DNA of 64,000 bases from Gaetbulibacter_A aestuarii (GCF_039537665.1 NZ_BAABAY010000002.1:372001-436000), one strand, 5' to 3'. Shown: positions 1 to 9,606, numbered from the stretch's first letter. The notes: generated from the sequence alone by a model not told the origin. Translations and numbers: made by a program.

Positions 1-229
1 AATTGCTGCAAAAGCCACTGAAGGTGCTTCTGCCGGTGATAAATTATTCGGTTCGGTTACTAAAGCAGATCTAGTAGAGGCTTTCGAAAAAGAAGGACAT
101 ACTGTTGATAAGAAGTTTGTATCCATTACCGGAGGAAATATCAAACGTTTAGGGCAATATAATGCCGTGATCCGTTTACACAGAGAAGTGGTTTTTGATT
201 TCCCATTTGAGGTTATTGCACAGTCTTAA
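1..229 (+). CDS. rplI: 50S ribosomal protein L9, C-terminal part
   Basis: The frame enters from the left edge at base 2 and ends at TAA 227-229, giving about 75 residues. They match the C-terminal domain of ribosomal protein L9: KLFGSVT near the start, then IDKK-like HTVDKKFV, IKRLGQY, and RLHREVVF near the end. L9 binds 23S rRNA at the base of the L1 stalk, with this globular domain reaching away from the subunit. The start and N-terminal domain lie outside the window. A strong terminator follows directly, so this is the last gene of its operon. Confidence 0.93.
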   Translation, partial: IAAKATEGASAGDKLFGSVTKADLVEAFEKEGHTVDKKFVSITGGNIKRLGQYNAVIRLHREVVFDFPFEVIAQS

Positions 230-246
230 TAAAAAAACAAATAGTA

Positions 247-278
247 AAAAAGCCTCAACCCATGTTGAGGCTTTTTTT
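247..278 (+). terminator. Rho-independent terminator after rplI
   Basis: A perfect 8-bp stem, GCCTCAAC (252-259) with GTTGAGGC (264-271), has a CCAT loop and is followed by seven Ts; it is preceded by an A run, so the stem can extend. It ends the ribosomal-protein transcript 18 bases after the L9 stop. Confidence 0.92.
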
Positions 279-304
279 ATAATCAAATTTTTAGAGGGAT
301 TTTT

Positions 305-775
305 ATGAAATACAGACGATTAACAAAAGAACAATTTGAAGAATTACACCAGGAATTCATCAACTTTTTAGCTACGCAACAGGTGACTGCCGATGAATGG
401 GAAAATCTTAAAAAGAATAAACCTGAATTGGCCGAAACCGAATTAGATGTTTTTAGTGACCTGATCTGGGAAGGTGTACTGAACAAGGCTGAGTATCTTG
501 AACACATCGCACCACAACATTTGTATTTGTTTCATTTAGATGAAGAAGAAATGCACGCTATCGTTCTGAACATAAAAAATGACGCAGTTGATATTACTAC
601 AGAAGAAGGTTACAACTGGCTTCGTGACAATTTAATGGACGAAAGCGTGGAGTTCTTACAAGCCGATAAACCATACACAGAAGACAAAAACCTTGATAAA
701 TTCAAAATGATAGAACAAGGCGCGGTCATTACCAAGGGAGAATTATATGCTTATTTTGATAAATTGATCAATTAG
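305..775 (+). CDS. DUF6495 family protein
   Basis: A 156-residue acidic cytoplasmic protein with no signal peptide or membrane segment. The N-terminal KYRRLTKEQFEELHQEFINF, ELDVFSDLIWEGVL and the late DKFKMIEQGA stretch are what I know from the DUF6495 family, widespread in Flavobacteriia and without an assigned function. It begins 26 bases after the rplI terminator, so it needs its own promoter, and the ATG sits in a T-rich leader without a Shine-Dalgarno sequence. The family call is from memory of the family pattern; no function is claimed. Confidence 0.75.
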   Translation: MKYRRLTKEQFEELHQEFINFLATQQVTADEWENLKKNKPELAETELDVFSDLIWEGVLNKAEYLEHIAPQHLYLFHLDEEEMHAIVLNIKNDAVDITTEEGYNWLRDNLMDESVEFLQADKPYTEDKNLDKFKMIEQGAVITKGELYAYFDKLIN

Positions 776-870
776 AGTTCTCATTCTTAAAAAAAGCGAA
801 ACCCAAATCAAATGAAAGACTTATTTTTGTTTCAGTAAACATGGAATTTTAAAAAACACCTTACTTTCCT

Positions 871-2244
871 ATGGCTCAAAAACCCAGTATTCCTAAAGGC
901 ACCAGAGATTTTAATCCGGAAGAAGTAGCAAAGCGTAATTATATTTTCAATACGATTCGCAAAACTTTTAAAACCTTTGGTTTTCAACCTATAGAAACAC
1001 CTAGTTTTGAGAATTCAGATACTTTGATGGGGAAATATGGAGATGAAGGGGATCGCTTGATCTTTAAAATTTTAAATTCTGGGGATTATTTGTCAAAAGC
1101 TGATGAAAAGGCTTTGGAAGAAAAAGATAGTAATGCGCTCACGTCTTCCATTTCCGAAAAAGCCCTACGTTACGATCTAACAGTACCTTTTGCACGCTAC
1201 GTGGTACAACACCAAAACGAGATAGAACTTCCTTTTAAACGTTATCAAATTCAGCCGGTTTGGCGTGCTGACCGTCCGCAAAAAGGGCGTTTTAGAGAAT
1301 TTTACCAGTGTGATGCCGATGTGGTAGGCAGCGACTCCCTTTGGCAAGAAGTAGAGTTTATTCAATTATACGACACGGTATTTACAGCTTTGAATCTTCA
1401 AGGTGTTACCATCAAAATTAATAACCGAAAGATATTATCCGGAATTGCTGAGGTTATCGGTGCTTCAGATAAACTCATCGATTTTACTGTGGCTTTGGAT
1501 AAATTGGATAAAATTGGTGAAGACAAGGTTAAAGAAGAAATGTTGAGTAAAGGGATTTCTGAAGCTGGGATCTCTCAACTTCAGCCTTTGTTCTCATTAT
1601 CGGGTTCTTTTGAATCTCAAATTCAAACCTTAAAGAGTATTTTAGCAAATTCCGCCGAAGGCAAAAAAGGCATTGAAGAACTAGAATTTATTGATAAGGC
1701 CATTTCAGAACTTGGATTGGCGACGGCAACTTTACAACTTGATGTTACTCTTGCGCGCGGCCTAAATTACTACACCGGTGCTATTTTTGAAGTTGCTGCG
1801 CCAGAGAACGTAGATATGGGTTCTATTGGTGGTGGTGGTCGTTATGATGATCTTACCGGTATATTTGGGATGAAAGATATGAGTGGTGTAGGTATCAGTT
1901 TTGGACTGGATCGTATTTATCTGGTTCTTGAAGCTCTGGATCTTTTTCCGGAAACTATCTCTAAAACCATTGATGTACTATTCATTAATTTTGGTGAAAA
2001 AGAAGCTTTGTTCAGTTTAAAGGCCATTAAACAATTGCGGGAAAAAGGTGTTAATGCAGAGTTATATCCTGATGCTGCGAAAATGAAAAAGCAAATGAAT
2101 CACGCGAATAAAAGGAATATTCCATTCGTAGTGATTGTTGGAGACGAAGAAATGCAAATGAACCGTTACGCCTTAAAAAACATGAGAACCGGTGCTCAGG
2201 AAAAAGTATCCTTAGAAACATTGATCGCTGAGGTTACTGCTTAA
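871..2244 (+). CDS. hisS: histidine--tRNA ligase
   Basis: Cytoplasmic class II aminoacyl-tRNA synthetase that charges tRNA-His with histidine using ATP. At 457 residues it has the family's usual length. Visible motifs: motif 2 loop RADRPQKGRFREFYQ (residues 132-146), the HisA signature ARGLNYYTGAIFEV (about 295-308), the glycine-rich GGGGRYDDL (about 320) and motif 3 GISFGLDRIY (about 345-354), followed by a C-terminal anticodon-binding domain. A perfect -7 type box TATTTTTG lies at 822-829, about 40 bases before the ATG, but I see no good TTG box 19 bases upstream. It is a stand-alone gene between a DUF6495 gene and a sugar locus. Confidence 0.97.
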   Translation: MAQKPSIPKGTRDFNPEEVAKRNYIFNTIRKTFKTFGFQPIETPSFENSDTLMGKYGDEGDRLIFKILNSGDYLSKADEKALEEKDSNALTSSISEKALRYDLTVPFARYVVQHQNEIELPFKRYQIQPVWRADRPQKGRFREFYQCDADVVGSDSLWQEVEFIQLYDTVFTALNLQGVTIKINNRKILSGIAEVIGASDKLIDFTVALDKLDKIGEDKVKEEMLSKGISEAGISQLQPLFSLSGSFESQIQTLKSILANSAEGKKGIEELEFIDKAISELGLATATLQLDVTLARGLNYYTGAIFEVAAPENVDMGSIGGGGRYDDLTGIFGMKDMSGVGISFGLDRIYLVLEALDLFPETISKTIDVLFINFGEKEALFSLKAIKQLREKGVNAELYPDAAKMKKQMNHANKRNIPFVVIVGDEEMQMNRYALKNMRTGAQEKVSLETLIAEVTA

Positions 2245-2363
2245 AGGTTCTCCATTTTTATTTATTTGGGATTTCCCTTAATAAAATCTTCCTATCTTTA
2301 TTATTCAAAATTATGGAATAGCAGTTTTATAGATTTTGGTTACCATTAAACTAAAACCAACTT

Positions 2364-3683
2364 ATGAATAAAAAGATACTACTCTGGTCTATTACGGCAG
2401 CACTAGCCGGATTCCTTTTTGGCTTTGATACTGTTGTTATTTCCGGGGCTGAAAAAAAATTACAATTCTTATGGCAAACTTCCGATATGTTCCATGGCAT
2501 CGTGGTAATTGGTATGGCGCTTTGGGGTACCGTTGTGGGTGCCATTTTTGGTGGTTTCCCAACAAACAAATTAGGCCGTAAAAAAACCTTGATCTGGATA
2601 GGGGTTCTGTATACTGTTTCCGCGGTAGGTTCCGGTTTAGCCAACGATCCATGGGTTTTTGCAGTATTTCGGTTTATTGGTGGTTTAGGCGTTGGTGCCT
2701 CTACCATTGCCGCACCGGCTTATATTTCTGAAATTGCTCCGGCAGGCGATCGCGGGAAACTCGTAGGTTTGTACCAGTTCAATATTGTTTTTGGGATTCT
2801 GATCGCTTTCTTTTCAAATTATTTATTAAATGGCATTGGCGATAACGACTGGCGTTGGATGGTTGGCGTGGAGGCCTTTCCTGCTGCTATTTATACTATT
2901 TTAGCCTTTACGCTTCCAATGAGTCCACGTTGGTTATTAACAAAATTCAGGAATGAGGAAGCTCGAGAGGTGCTTCAGATCATCAGTCCTGAAAAGGATC
3001 CTAAAATACTCATAGATGAGATCAAGGATGAAATGGATAAAACGGTGCCGAATGAGTCTATTTTCATGAAAAAATACCGATTTCCTTTAATTTTAGCCTT
3101 TTTAATAGCATTTTTCAATCAGTTTTCGGGTATCAATGCCTTTTTGTATTACGCACCGCGTATCCTGTCGGCTGCCGGTCTTGGTGAAAGTGCCGCCTTA
3201 CTGAGTAGTATAGGCGTTGGGGTAACTAATATGGTTTTTACGCTTATTGGTATTTATTTGATCGACCGTTTGGGACGAAAACAACTCATGTACATTGGAT
3301 CCGTCGGGTATATTATTTCTTTGACTTTGGTTTCCTGTGCCTTCTTTTTTAATTGGCAGGGCGGACTTATGCCTATTTTCTTGTTCATGTTCATTGCGGC
3401 ACATGCGGTTGGTCAAGGCTCGGTGATCTGGGTGTTTATTTCCGAAGTGTTCCCGAATCATTTACGGGGTTCCGGTCAGTCCTTTGGTTGTTCGACACAC
3501 TGGGTTTTGGCGGCAGTCATTCCGTCATTAGTTCCCGTGTTATTTGCCACCATTGGGCCGGGCGTTGTTTTTATGATCTTTGCTATTATGATGGTACTTC
3601 AATTGTTATTTGTGATATTCCTGATGCCTGAAACTAAGGGCATAACCCTTGAAGAATTAAGTAAAACTCTAATAAAAGAATAA
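2364..3683 (+). CDS. MFS sugar porter (sugar:H+ symporter type)
   Basis: A 439-residue inner-membrane transporter with about 12 hydrophobic segments. Sugar-porter signatures are present: GRKK after TM2 (about residue 71), SPRWLL at the end of the first half (about 187), GRKQ in the second half, QFSGINAFLYYAPRI in TM7 and PETKG near the C-terminus (about 423). It probably imports a mono- or disaccharide released by the neighbouring enzymes. The GH32 gene starts 3 bases after its stop, so the two form an operon. The neighbours suggest fructose, sucrose or maltose, but the exact sugar cannot be read from the sequence. Confidence 0.9.
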   Translation: MNKKILLWSITAALAGFLFGFDTVVISGAEKKLQFLWQTSDMFHGIVVIGMALWGTVVGAIFGGFPTNKLGRKKTLIWIGVLYTVSAVGSGLANDPWVFAVFRFIGGLGVGASTIAAPAYISEIAPAGDRGKLVGLYQFNIVFGILIAFFSNYLLNGIGDNDWRWMVGVEAFPAAIYTILAFTLPMSPRWLLTKFRNEEAREVLQIISPEKDPKILIDEIKDEMDKTVPNESIFMKKYRFPLILAFLIAFFNQFSGINAFLYYAPRILSAAGLGESAALLSSIGVGVTNMVFTLIGIYLIDRLGRKQLMYIGSVGYIISLTLVSCAFFFNWQGGLMPIFLFMFIAAHAVGQGSVIWVFISEVFPNHLRGSGQSFGCSTHWVLAAVIPSLVPVLFATIGPGVVFMIFAIMMVLQLLFVIFLMPETKGITLEELSKTLIKE

Positions 3684-3686
3684 CCT

Positions 3687-5228
3687 TTGAGACATTTTTT
3701 AATTTACACATTAGCGTTATTTACTTTTGTTTCATGTAAATATTCGGATGATAAGAACACAGAGCGTTCGTCCGTTCAGGATGCTACGTCATATACTTTA
3801 GAGCAATATCGTCCGCGTTTCCATTTTACCCCAAAGGCACACTGGATGAATGATCCTAACGGATTGGTGTATTCTCATGGAACCTATCATCTTTTTTATC
3901 AATACTATCCCGATAGTACGGTTTGGGGACCCATGCATTGGGGGCATGCCGTAAGTAAAGATATGTTGCATTGGAAACCTCGCCCAATCGCTTTAAAACC
4001 CGATAGTCTGGGTTATATTTTTTCTGGAAGTGCCGTTATTGACAAGCAAAATACGTCTGGTTTTGGTGCCAATGCGATGATAGCCATTTTTACTTATCAC
4101 GATCCTGTAAAAGAAAAGCAAGGAGCCATCGATACACAGACTCAAGGGATTGCCTATAGTTTAGATAAAGGTGAGACCTGGACGAAATACAAACATAATC
4201 CGGTGATCAAGAATCCCGGTATTACAGATTTTCGGGATCCTAAGGTGTTTTGGAATGATGAAACAAATTCCTGGCAAATGGCTTTAGTCGCCAAAGATCA
4301 TGTGGAATTTTATGAGTCTGCAAATCTAAAAGATTGGAAGAAGTTAAGTGATTTTCGGTTTCCGGATGATCCACCCTTAGGCGTTTGGGAATGTCCGGAT
4401 CTTTTCAAAATGAGGGTAGGAGACACGGATGAAGAAAAATGGGTACTCATTGTGAGCCATGGTGGAAATAGCGCTCCAAACGGTGGTTCAGGAACGCGAT
4501 ATTTTGTGGGCGATTATAACGGAAAAACGTTTACTACGGATCAAAAACAAAGTCAATGGATCGATTACGGAACGGATAATTATGCAGGAGTTACGTATAA
4601 TAATGTGCCAAATAATGAGCGTTTATTTATAGGCTGGATGAGTAACTGGGAATACGCTCAAACCACGCCAACAACAACATGGCGCAGTGCTATGACTTTA
4701 CCAAGAAGCCTTTCACTAATTAAAAGTAACAACCGGTATATCTTGAAAAGTCAGCTTTTGGATACATTTAAATCCATAATAAAACCGGTTGAAGAAGGAA
4801 GTATTTCAGGGCATTTGCCCTATGATTTTACCTATGAAAAACTTCAAGAGAGTTTTATTTCATTCCATGCCGAAATCAAAGATTCCCTTCAAATTCAATT
4901 TTCAAATTCAAAAGGAGAGCATTATACCATCAGTTATCATAAAGATTCCGGGGTTTTGTCTGCCGACAGAAGTCAGTCCGGTTTGGTTGATTTCAATCCC
5001 AACTATAAAAACTTTTCTTTTCAAACCATTCCTGTTGGAGTAAGAGATTCGCTTTCTTTTAAAATTGTGCTCGATGCCTCATCCATTGAATTATTTATCA
5101 ATGATGGTGTTTATGCATTAACAAATCAAATTTTCCCGACGGAACCTTACACAGCATTCCAAATAAATAGCGATGTTACAATTTCAAATTTCGAAATAAA
5201 ACAGGTTGAAAATGTATTTGATTTATGA
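3687..5228 (+). CDS. GH32 glycoside hydrolase lipoprotein (levanase/invertase type)
   Basis: A predicted exported lipoprotein of 513 residues; the N-terminal hydrophobic stretch ends in FVSC, with Cys at position 17. GH32 catalytic residues are all present: WMNDPNG with the nucleophile Asp56, FRDP (182-185, transition-state stabiliser) and ECP (acid/base Glu235). A C-terminal beta-sandwich follows. It should hydrolyse beta-fructosides such as sucrose, levan or inulin outside the cytoplasm and feed the MFS porter just upstream. The only start that keeps the signal peptide is TTG at 3687; the first in-frame ATG falls inside WMNDPNG and would remove it. The 3' end overlaps the convergent GH65 gene by 6 bases. 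Confidence 0.93.
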   Translation: MRHFLIYTLALFTFVSCKYSDDKNTERSSVQDATSYTLEQYRPRFHFTPKAHWMNDPNGLVYSHGTYHLFYQYYPDSTVWGPMHWGHAVSKDMLHWKPRPIALKPDSLGYIFSGSAVIDKQNTSGFGANAMIAIFTYHDPVKEKQGAIDTQTQGIAYSLDKGETWTKYKHNPVIKNPGITDFRDPKVFWNDETNSWQMALVAKDHVEFYESANLKDWKKLSDFRFPDDPPLGVWECPDLFKMRVGDTDEEKWVLIVSHGGNSAPNGGSGTRYFVGDYNGKTFTTDQKQSQWIDYGTDNYAGVTYNNVPNNERLFIGWMSNWEYAQTTPTTTWRSAMTLPRSLSLIKSNNRYILKSQLLDTFKSIIKPVEEGSISGHLPYDFTYEKLQESFISFHAEIKDSLQIQFSNSKGEHYTISYHKDSGVLSADRSQSGLVDFNPNYKNFSFQTIPVGVRDSLSFKIVLDASSIELFINDGVYALTNQIFPTEPYTAFQINSDVTISNFEIKQVENVFDL

Positions 5229-7532
5229 AAAACTGAGACTTTTATTCGGTTCTAAAGTCAACATTTTATTATTTACTAAAATATCAAGCTTTTCCGATCC
5301 TTCAAGCTCAAAAGCTGTCTCCTTTTGATTTACGGTGACTTTAATGATCTGATTCCTGAAATTAATTTTAAAGGAATAAGCGCTCCATTGCTCCGGAATA
5401 CGTGGTGTAAAACTTAAAGTATTATTACGAACACGCATACCTCCGAAACCTTCAACAATACTCATCCAGGTTCCTGCCATAGAGGTGATGTGCAACCCTT
5501 CATGAACCTCGTGATTGTAATCATCCAGATCCAGTCTTGAGGTTCTTAAATAGAAGGTATAAGCCTGTTCCATCCGGTTTAATTTCGCAGCCTGAATACT
5601 GTGTACGCAGGGCGAAAGGGAGCTTTCGTGAACGGTGAAAGGTTCGTAAAAATCGAAGTGGCGCTCTAAAGTTCCTTCATCAAAATGATCTTCAAAAAAG
5701 TAAAATCCTTGTAAGGTGTCTGCTTGTTTAATATAAGGTGATCTTAGAATTCGATCCCAACTCCATTTCTGATTGATAGGCCGTTGTGATTTGTCTAATT
5801 CGGATACGGTGATCAGGTTCTTGTCTAAAAATCCATCTTGCTGCAAGTATACCTCATGTTTTTCTGAATAAGGTAAGTACATATGATCCGCTACACTTTT
5901 CCAGGAGGAGATTTCGGTCTGAGTAAGAGCGGTTTTTTTAATGATTCTCTCGTAATCCTTTGAGAAATCGCGTTTAACAATAGCTATGGATTCCATAGCA
6001 AAATTAATACACCACTGGGCTATATAATTAGTATACCAATTATTGTTAACGTTATTTTCATACTCATTCGGACCGGTTACTCCTAAAATAACATATTGGT
6101 TTTTTTCTGTTGAAAAGGACGCACGTTGTTGCCAAAAGCGTGCAATGCCAATCAATACTTCCAGTCCTTTTTCCGGTACATAACTGTAATCACCCGTAAA
6201 GCGTTGATAATTAAAAATAGCATAAGCAATAGCACCATTTCGATGGATCTCCTCAAAAGTAATTTCCCATTCGTTGTGACATTCCTCACCGTTCATTGTT
6301 ACCATCGGGTAGAGTGCAGCACCATTTGAAAAGCCTAATTTTGCGGCATTTTCAATAGCCTTTTCCAAATGATGGTAACGATATTCTAAAAGTGTACGAG
6401 CCACCTTTTGATCTTTCGTAGCCATATAGAATGGAATGCAATAGGCTTCCGTATCCCAATAGGTACTACCGCCGTATTTTTCACCGGTAAAACCTTTTGG
6501 TCCTATATTCAGTTTAGCATCGCGACCTAAATAGGTTTGATTCAATTGGAAAATATTAAACCGAATACCTTGTTGTGCTTTTACATCGCCTTCGATGCTA
6601 ATATCAGACATATTCCAGATGGCATCCCAGGCCTTTTTTTGGTCTTCTAAAAGTTGTTCATAGCCTTTATTCTTAGATTTTTCAATAATATTCTGGGCTA
6701 TGGCGACCAATTTATTTTTATCGTGATTTCTATCCACCACATAGCCTCCAAATTTATGAATGGCGTAGGTTTCATTTTCTTTTACAGTATGCTCATAACG
6801 AAAGTTAATGCGGGTTGCATCTGTTTGTGTTTTGTGACTCGAGCTTAATGGCTTTTTGTTAAGGAATAATTGAGACGACATGAACGTGCAGGTGTGAAAA
6901 TTGGTTTTCATAGTCTTAGCCTCAATAAACGCCTGGTCATTTTTATGACTTACATTCGTGGTATCCCAGAATTTATCATCCCAATTACTGTCTTCGTTGG
7001 TAATACCAGAATCTAAATACGGTATAAATGCGATTGTTGCATCTGAGTTCAAAGGTGTGATGTTGTAAGCAATGGCGCCTACTTCATCCAGATCCAGACT
7101 CAAAAAACGTTTGGTTTCTACCTTAACTTGAATATCATTTTGAAGTGTAGCGGTAAAACTTCTGGATAACCAGCCTTCTTTCATGTTCAGTTCGCGTTTG
7201 AAATCTGAAACCATCTTACAGTTGTTAAGGTCAAGAGCTTCACCATTTATGTTAACATCAATACCGATCCAATTGGGCGCATTAATTACTTTAGCGAAAT
7301 ACTCCGGATAACCGTTCTTCCACCAGCCCACACGGGTTTTATCGGGGTAGTAAACGCCGGCAATATAACTTCCCTGGAAAGTTGGTCCGGAATATTGTTC
7401 TTCAAAATTGGCACGTTGTCCCATGGCGCCATTACCAATACTAAATAAACTTTCAGAGGATTTAACGCGCCTGGCATCAAAACCTTCTTCTATAATCGAC
7501 CACGGGTCAGCTTTAATATAATCTTGATTCAT
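5223..7532 (-). CDS. GH65 glycoside phosphorylase (maltose phosphorylase-like)
   Basis: A 769-residue cytoplasmic enzyme of the usual GH65 length with no signal peptide. The region GEKYGGSTYWDTEAYC and the catalytic-acid block VTGPNEYENNVNNNWYTN, with Glu490, are typical of bacterial maltose phosphorylases, which split maltose with phosphate to glucose and beta-glucose 1-phosphate. The pgmB gene 21 bases upstream would convert that product to glucose 6-phosphate, which supports the assignment. Kojibiose, nigerose or trehalose specificity within GH65 is not excluded. It is probably transcribed from the pgmB promoter under a LacI-type operator. Confidence 0.9.
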   Translation of the reverse strand: MNQDYIKADPWSIIEEGFDARRVKSSESLFSIGNGAMGQRANFEEQYSGPTFQGSYIAGVYYPDKTRVGWWKNGYPEYFAKVINAPNWIGIDVNINGEALDLNNCKMVSDFKRELNMKEGWLSRSFTATLQNDIQVKVETKRFLSLDLDEVGAIAYNITPLNSDATIAFIPYLDSGITNEDSNWDDKFWDTTNVSHKNDQAFIEAKTMKTNFHTCTFMSSQLFLNKKPLSSSHKTQTDATRINFRYEHTVKENETYAIHKFGGYVVDRNHDKNKLVAIAQNIIEKSKNKGYEQLLEDQKKAWDAIWNMSDISIEGDVKAQQGIRFNIFQLNQTYLGRDAKLNIGPKGFTGEKYGGSTYWDTEAYCIPFYMATKDQKVARTLLEYRYHHLEKAIENAAKLGFSNGAALYPMVTMNGEECHNEWEITFEEIHRNGAIAYAIFNYQRFTGDYSYVPEKGLEVLIGIARFWQQRASFSTEKNQYVILGVTGPNEYENNVNNNWYTNYIAQWCINFAMESIAIVKRDFSKDYERIIKKTALTQTEISSWKSVADHMYLPYSEKHEVYLQQDGFLDKNLITVSELDKSQRPINQKWSWDRILRSPYIKQADTLQGFYFFEDHFDEGTLERHFDFYEPFTVHESSLSPCVHSIQAAKLNRMEQAYTFYLRTSRLDLDDYNHEVHEGLHITSMAGTWMSIVEGFGGMRVRNNTLSFTPRIPEQWSAYSFKINFRNQIIKVTVNQKETAFELEGSEKLDILVNNKMLTLEPNKSLSFS

Positions 7533-7553
7533 TGGTTTGTTTTTAGTTTGAAC

Positions 7554-8210
7554 TTAAGGATTGATGAATTGTTCAAAAAAGTCCGAAGGAATTTCCCTGA
7601 GGTCTGAAAAATTAAAATCAGCTTCATTTAATGTGCCTTTATCACCAATTCCAACAGAGGTCATGCCGGCCCGGTTGGCGGCTTCAATACCTGCGATGGC
7701 ATCTTCAAAAACAATACAATTTTCAGGCTGAAGCTGAAGTTTTTTGGCGCCAATAAAAAATACTTCAGGATCTGGCTTCGCTTTACTCACGCTGTTGCCG
7801 TCTACAATACCCTTGAAACGGTCGTGTAAATGAACCTGTTTCAGAATGAGTGGTGCATTTTTACTGGCAGACCCTAAAACGTAAGGAATATTCAGGCTGT
7901 CTAATGTATCCAATAAAGCCTCTGCACCGGGTAATATTTCACTGGCATCCATCTTATAGATGTACTGTAAATAATTATCGTTCTTGCTTTTTAAATACTG
8001 CTGTTTTTCGGTTTCAGAAATGGTTATATTCCCAATATCCAATAATATTTCCAGGGATTTCACACGACTAACCCCTTTCAATAATTCGTTATCCTTTTTG
8101 GTGAAGGTAAAGCCCAGATGATCTGCCAGATCTTTCCAGGCCAAATAATGGTATTTTGCTGTATCTACAATAACCCCGTCGAGGTCGAATATAACACCGA
8201 TCTTTCTCAT
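7554..8210 (-). CDS. pgmB: beta-phosphoglucomutase
   Basis: A 218-residue HAD-superfamily phosphomutase interconverting beta-glucose 1-phosphate and glucose 6-phosphate. The nucleophile and general-acid Asp pair is in FDLDGVIVDT (D9 and D11); the cap domain carries LKGVSRVKSL, followed by GSASKN (motif II), KPDPEVF (motif III Lys) and FEDAIAGIEAA (motif IV). It is the first gene of the minus-strand pair with the GH65 phosphorylase, the classic maltose-phosphorylase partnership. The perfect palindrome at 8312-8325, about 100 bases upstream, is the likely operator. Confidence 0.95.
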   Translation of the reverse strand: MRKIGVIFDLDGVIVDTAKYHYLAWKDLADHLGFTFTKKDNELLKGVSRVKSLEILLDIGNITISETEKQQYLKSKNDNYLQYIYKMDASEILPGAEALLDTLDSLNIPYVLGSASKNAPLILKQVHLHDRFKGIVDGNSVSKAKPDPEVFFIGAKKLQLQPENCIVFEDAIAGIEAANRAGMTSVGIGDKGTLNEADFNFSDLREIPSDFFEQFINP

Positions 8211-8311
8211 GGGTTAAATTCTTTAAATAATAATCTAAATTGAACGGGCTAAATGTATGAAATTATGCAAATTTCTCAGTTTTTAAGCCTAAAAATAAAA
8301 AAATTTCAAGC

Positions 8312-8325
8312 CGAAAACGTTTTCG
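8312..8325. promoter_or_regulatory. LacI-family operator-like palindrome
   Basis: CGAAAACGTTTTCG is a perfect 14-bp palindrome with the central CG and AACGTT core typical of LacI/GalR operators. It lies about 100 bases upstream of pgmB, in the 157-bp gap between pgmB and the next minus-strand gene, and therefore probably controls pgmB-GH65. No LacI-family gene is present in the window. Confidence 0.65.
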
Positions 8326-8367
8326 ATGCATTTTTGATAATTAAGTGTGGCTTGCTATGCCTGGGAA

Positions 8368-9606
8368 TTATTCCAATTTTGGTTCCTGTTGCGTTCTGCA
8401 ATGAATACCACCGCCACCCCAGCTAATTTCCAAAACATCTAAAGGAACAATGTCTCTATCAGGAAAATATTTCCTTAAGATCGTCTGGAGTCTTTCATCT
8501 TTTATTTTCTCAGATTCGGGCATGCCTTCTTTCCAGGTTTTTGAGCAAATTACAGCACCGTTGGTTATTAAAAAATTAGCGTATTCCAGGCAAGGCACAA
8601 AGCGAATGCTATCTCCGGCTTTAAATTTTTCCTTTGTTTCTTCGCGCTGTCTGTCTAAATAGCTTTGATCTATAACCGATGGATAATAATACAAAGAATA
8701 ATCCGGAGCTTCAATGGTTACTATGATATAGGGTTTACCGTTGGGTTGCCTGGCTTTTTTAAGTTGCTCCAAATTACTTTGGTAAATGCGGTAATCTTCT
8801 TGCTGTAAGATTGATTTATTTTTATCCCTTTCTGAAATTACCGTAGCTACAATAGTGCTGTCGTTTAAGAATCGTGTAGAAACATCGATATGCCCGTTAG
8901 CACCATTCCCGAAAATATTGTCAATTTTATGCTGGGGTTTATCTATAAGAGGAAATTCATCCAACCAGATCATTTGTTTTTTATTCAGCGCTTTTAAAAT
9001 GGTTTTCTCAACTTCTTTTAGGGATTTATTCGGATTTCGCTGATCGGCCATGGCCCGGTAAGCCATTACAGTATTATGGCTCACATCAATACCGCCGCCT
9101 TCTAAATAGATACCGGTAGAGTCGATATCGATACCCATATCCAAGGCTAACTTGTTATCCGCATCACCACGTGGTTTATCGTACTCCGTAAATGCTGGAT
9201 AGGCATCGCCGTAAGAACTCCATTTAAAATCAATTAATCGTAATTGCTTTCCATTTGTCGCGAAAATGGGACCCGGATCGCGGACCCAATTCATCGGAAA
9301 ATCAGTTTTAATAAACTCTACATTCGTCCATTTGGCGCCAAGAGAATCCAGCTTTCCAAGAGCGCTCGATTTCAAACTATCATTATCGTATACCACCTTA
9401 GTTTTTACGTATTTTGAAAGTGTTGCGATCACTTTAAGTCGGTCGTTATAACTTGTGGGATAAGAGTTTTCAGTGGCGTAATCTGTCCATACAGCCTCAT
9501 GAGGCTCCCATTCCGGTGGGAAACTGTATTTGGATGTTTTATTTTTAGAACACCCAATAAAAAGCAAGACAAAAATGATAGCAAAATATTTCATAGTAAT
9601 GGACAT
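8368..9606 (-). CDS. agmatine deiminase / Porphyromonas-type PAD family lipoprotein
   Basis: A 412-residue guanidino-group-modifying enzyme with a lipoprotein signal (hydrophobic run ending in FIGC). Family motifs are complete: NWVRDPGPIF (substrate Asp), EGGGIDV, the catalytic His in GANGHIDVS and the nucleophilic Cys403 in GGGIHCRTQQEP. Members deiminate agmatine or peptidyl-arginine. Cytoplasmic agmatine deiminases lack a signal, so this exported form may act on extracellular agmatine or peptides; that is inference. ATG at 9594, giving an MK start, is an equally good start. A promoter-like CTAAAGTAGTAAA motif lies about 30 bases upstream. Confidence 0.88.
   Translation of the reverse strand: MSITMKYFAIIFVLLFIGCSKNKTSKYSFPPEWEPHEAVWTDYATENSYPTSYNDRLKVIATLSKYVKTKVVYDNDSLKSSALGKLDSLGAKWTNVEFIKTDFPMNWVRDPGPIFATNGKQLRLIDFKWSSYGDAYPAFTEYDKPRGDADNKLALDMGIDIDSTGIYLEGGGIDVSHNTVMAYRAMADQRNPNKSLKEVEKTILKALNKKQMIWLDEFPLIDKPQHKIDNIFGNGANGHIDVSTRFLNDSTIVATVISERDKNKSILQQEDYRIYQSNLEQLKKARQPNGKPYIIVTIEAPDYSLYYYPSVIDQSYLDRQREETKEKFKAGDSIRFVPCLEYANFLITNGAVICSKTWKEGMPESEKIKDERLQTILRKYFPDRDIVPLDVLEISWGGGGIHCRTQQEPKLE

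Noticed and set aside
8211..8311. search for a consensus TTG-N19-TAnnTTTG promoter for pgmB
   Set aside because: Only poor matches with wrong spacing were seen, so no promoter is listed beyond the operator-like palindrome.
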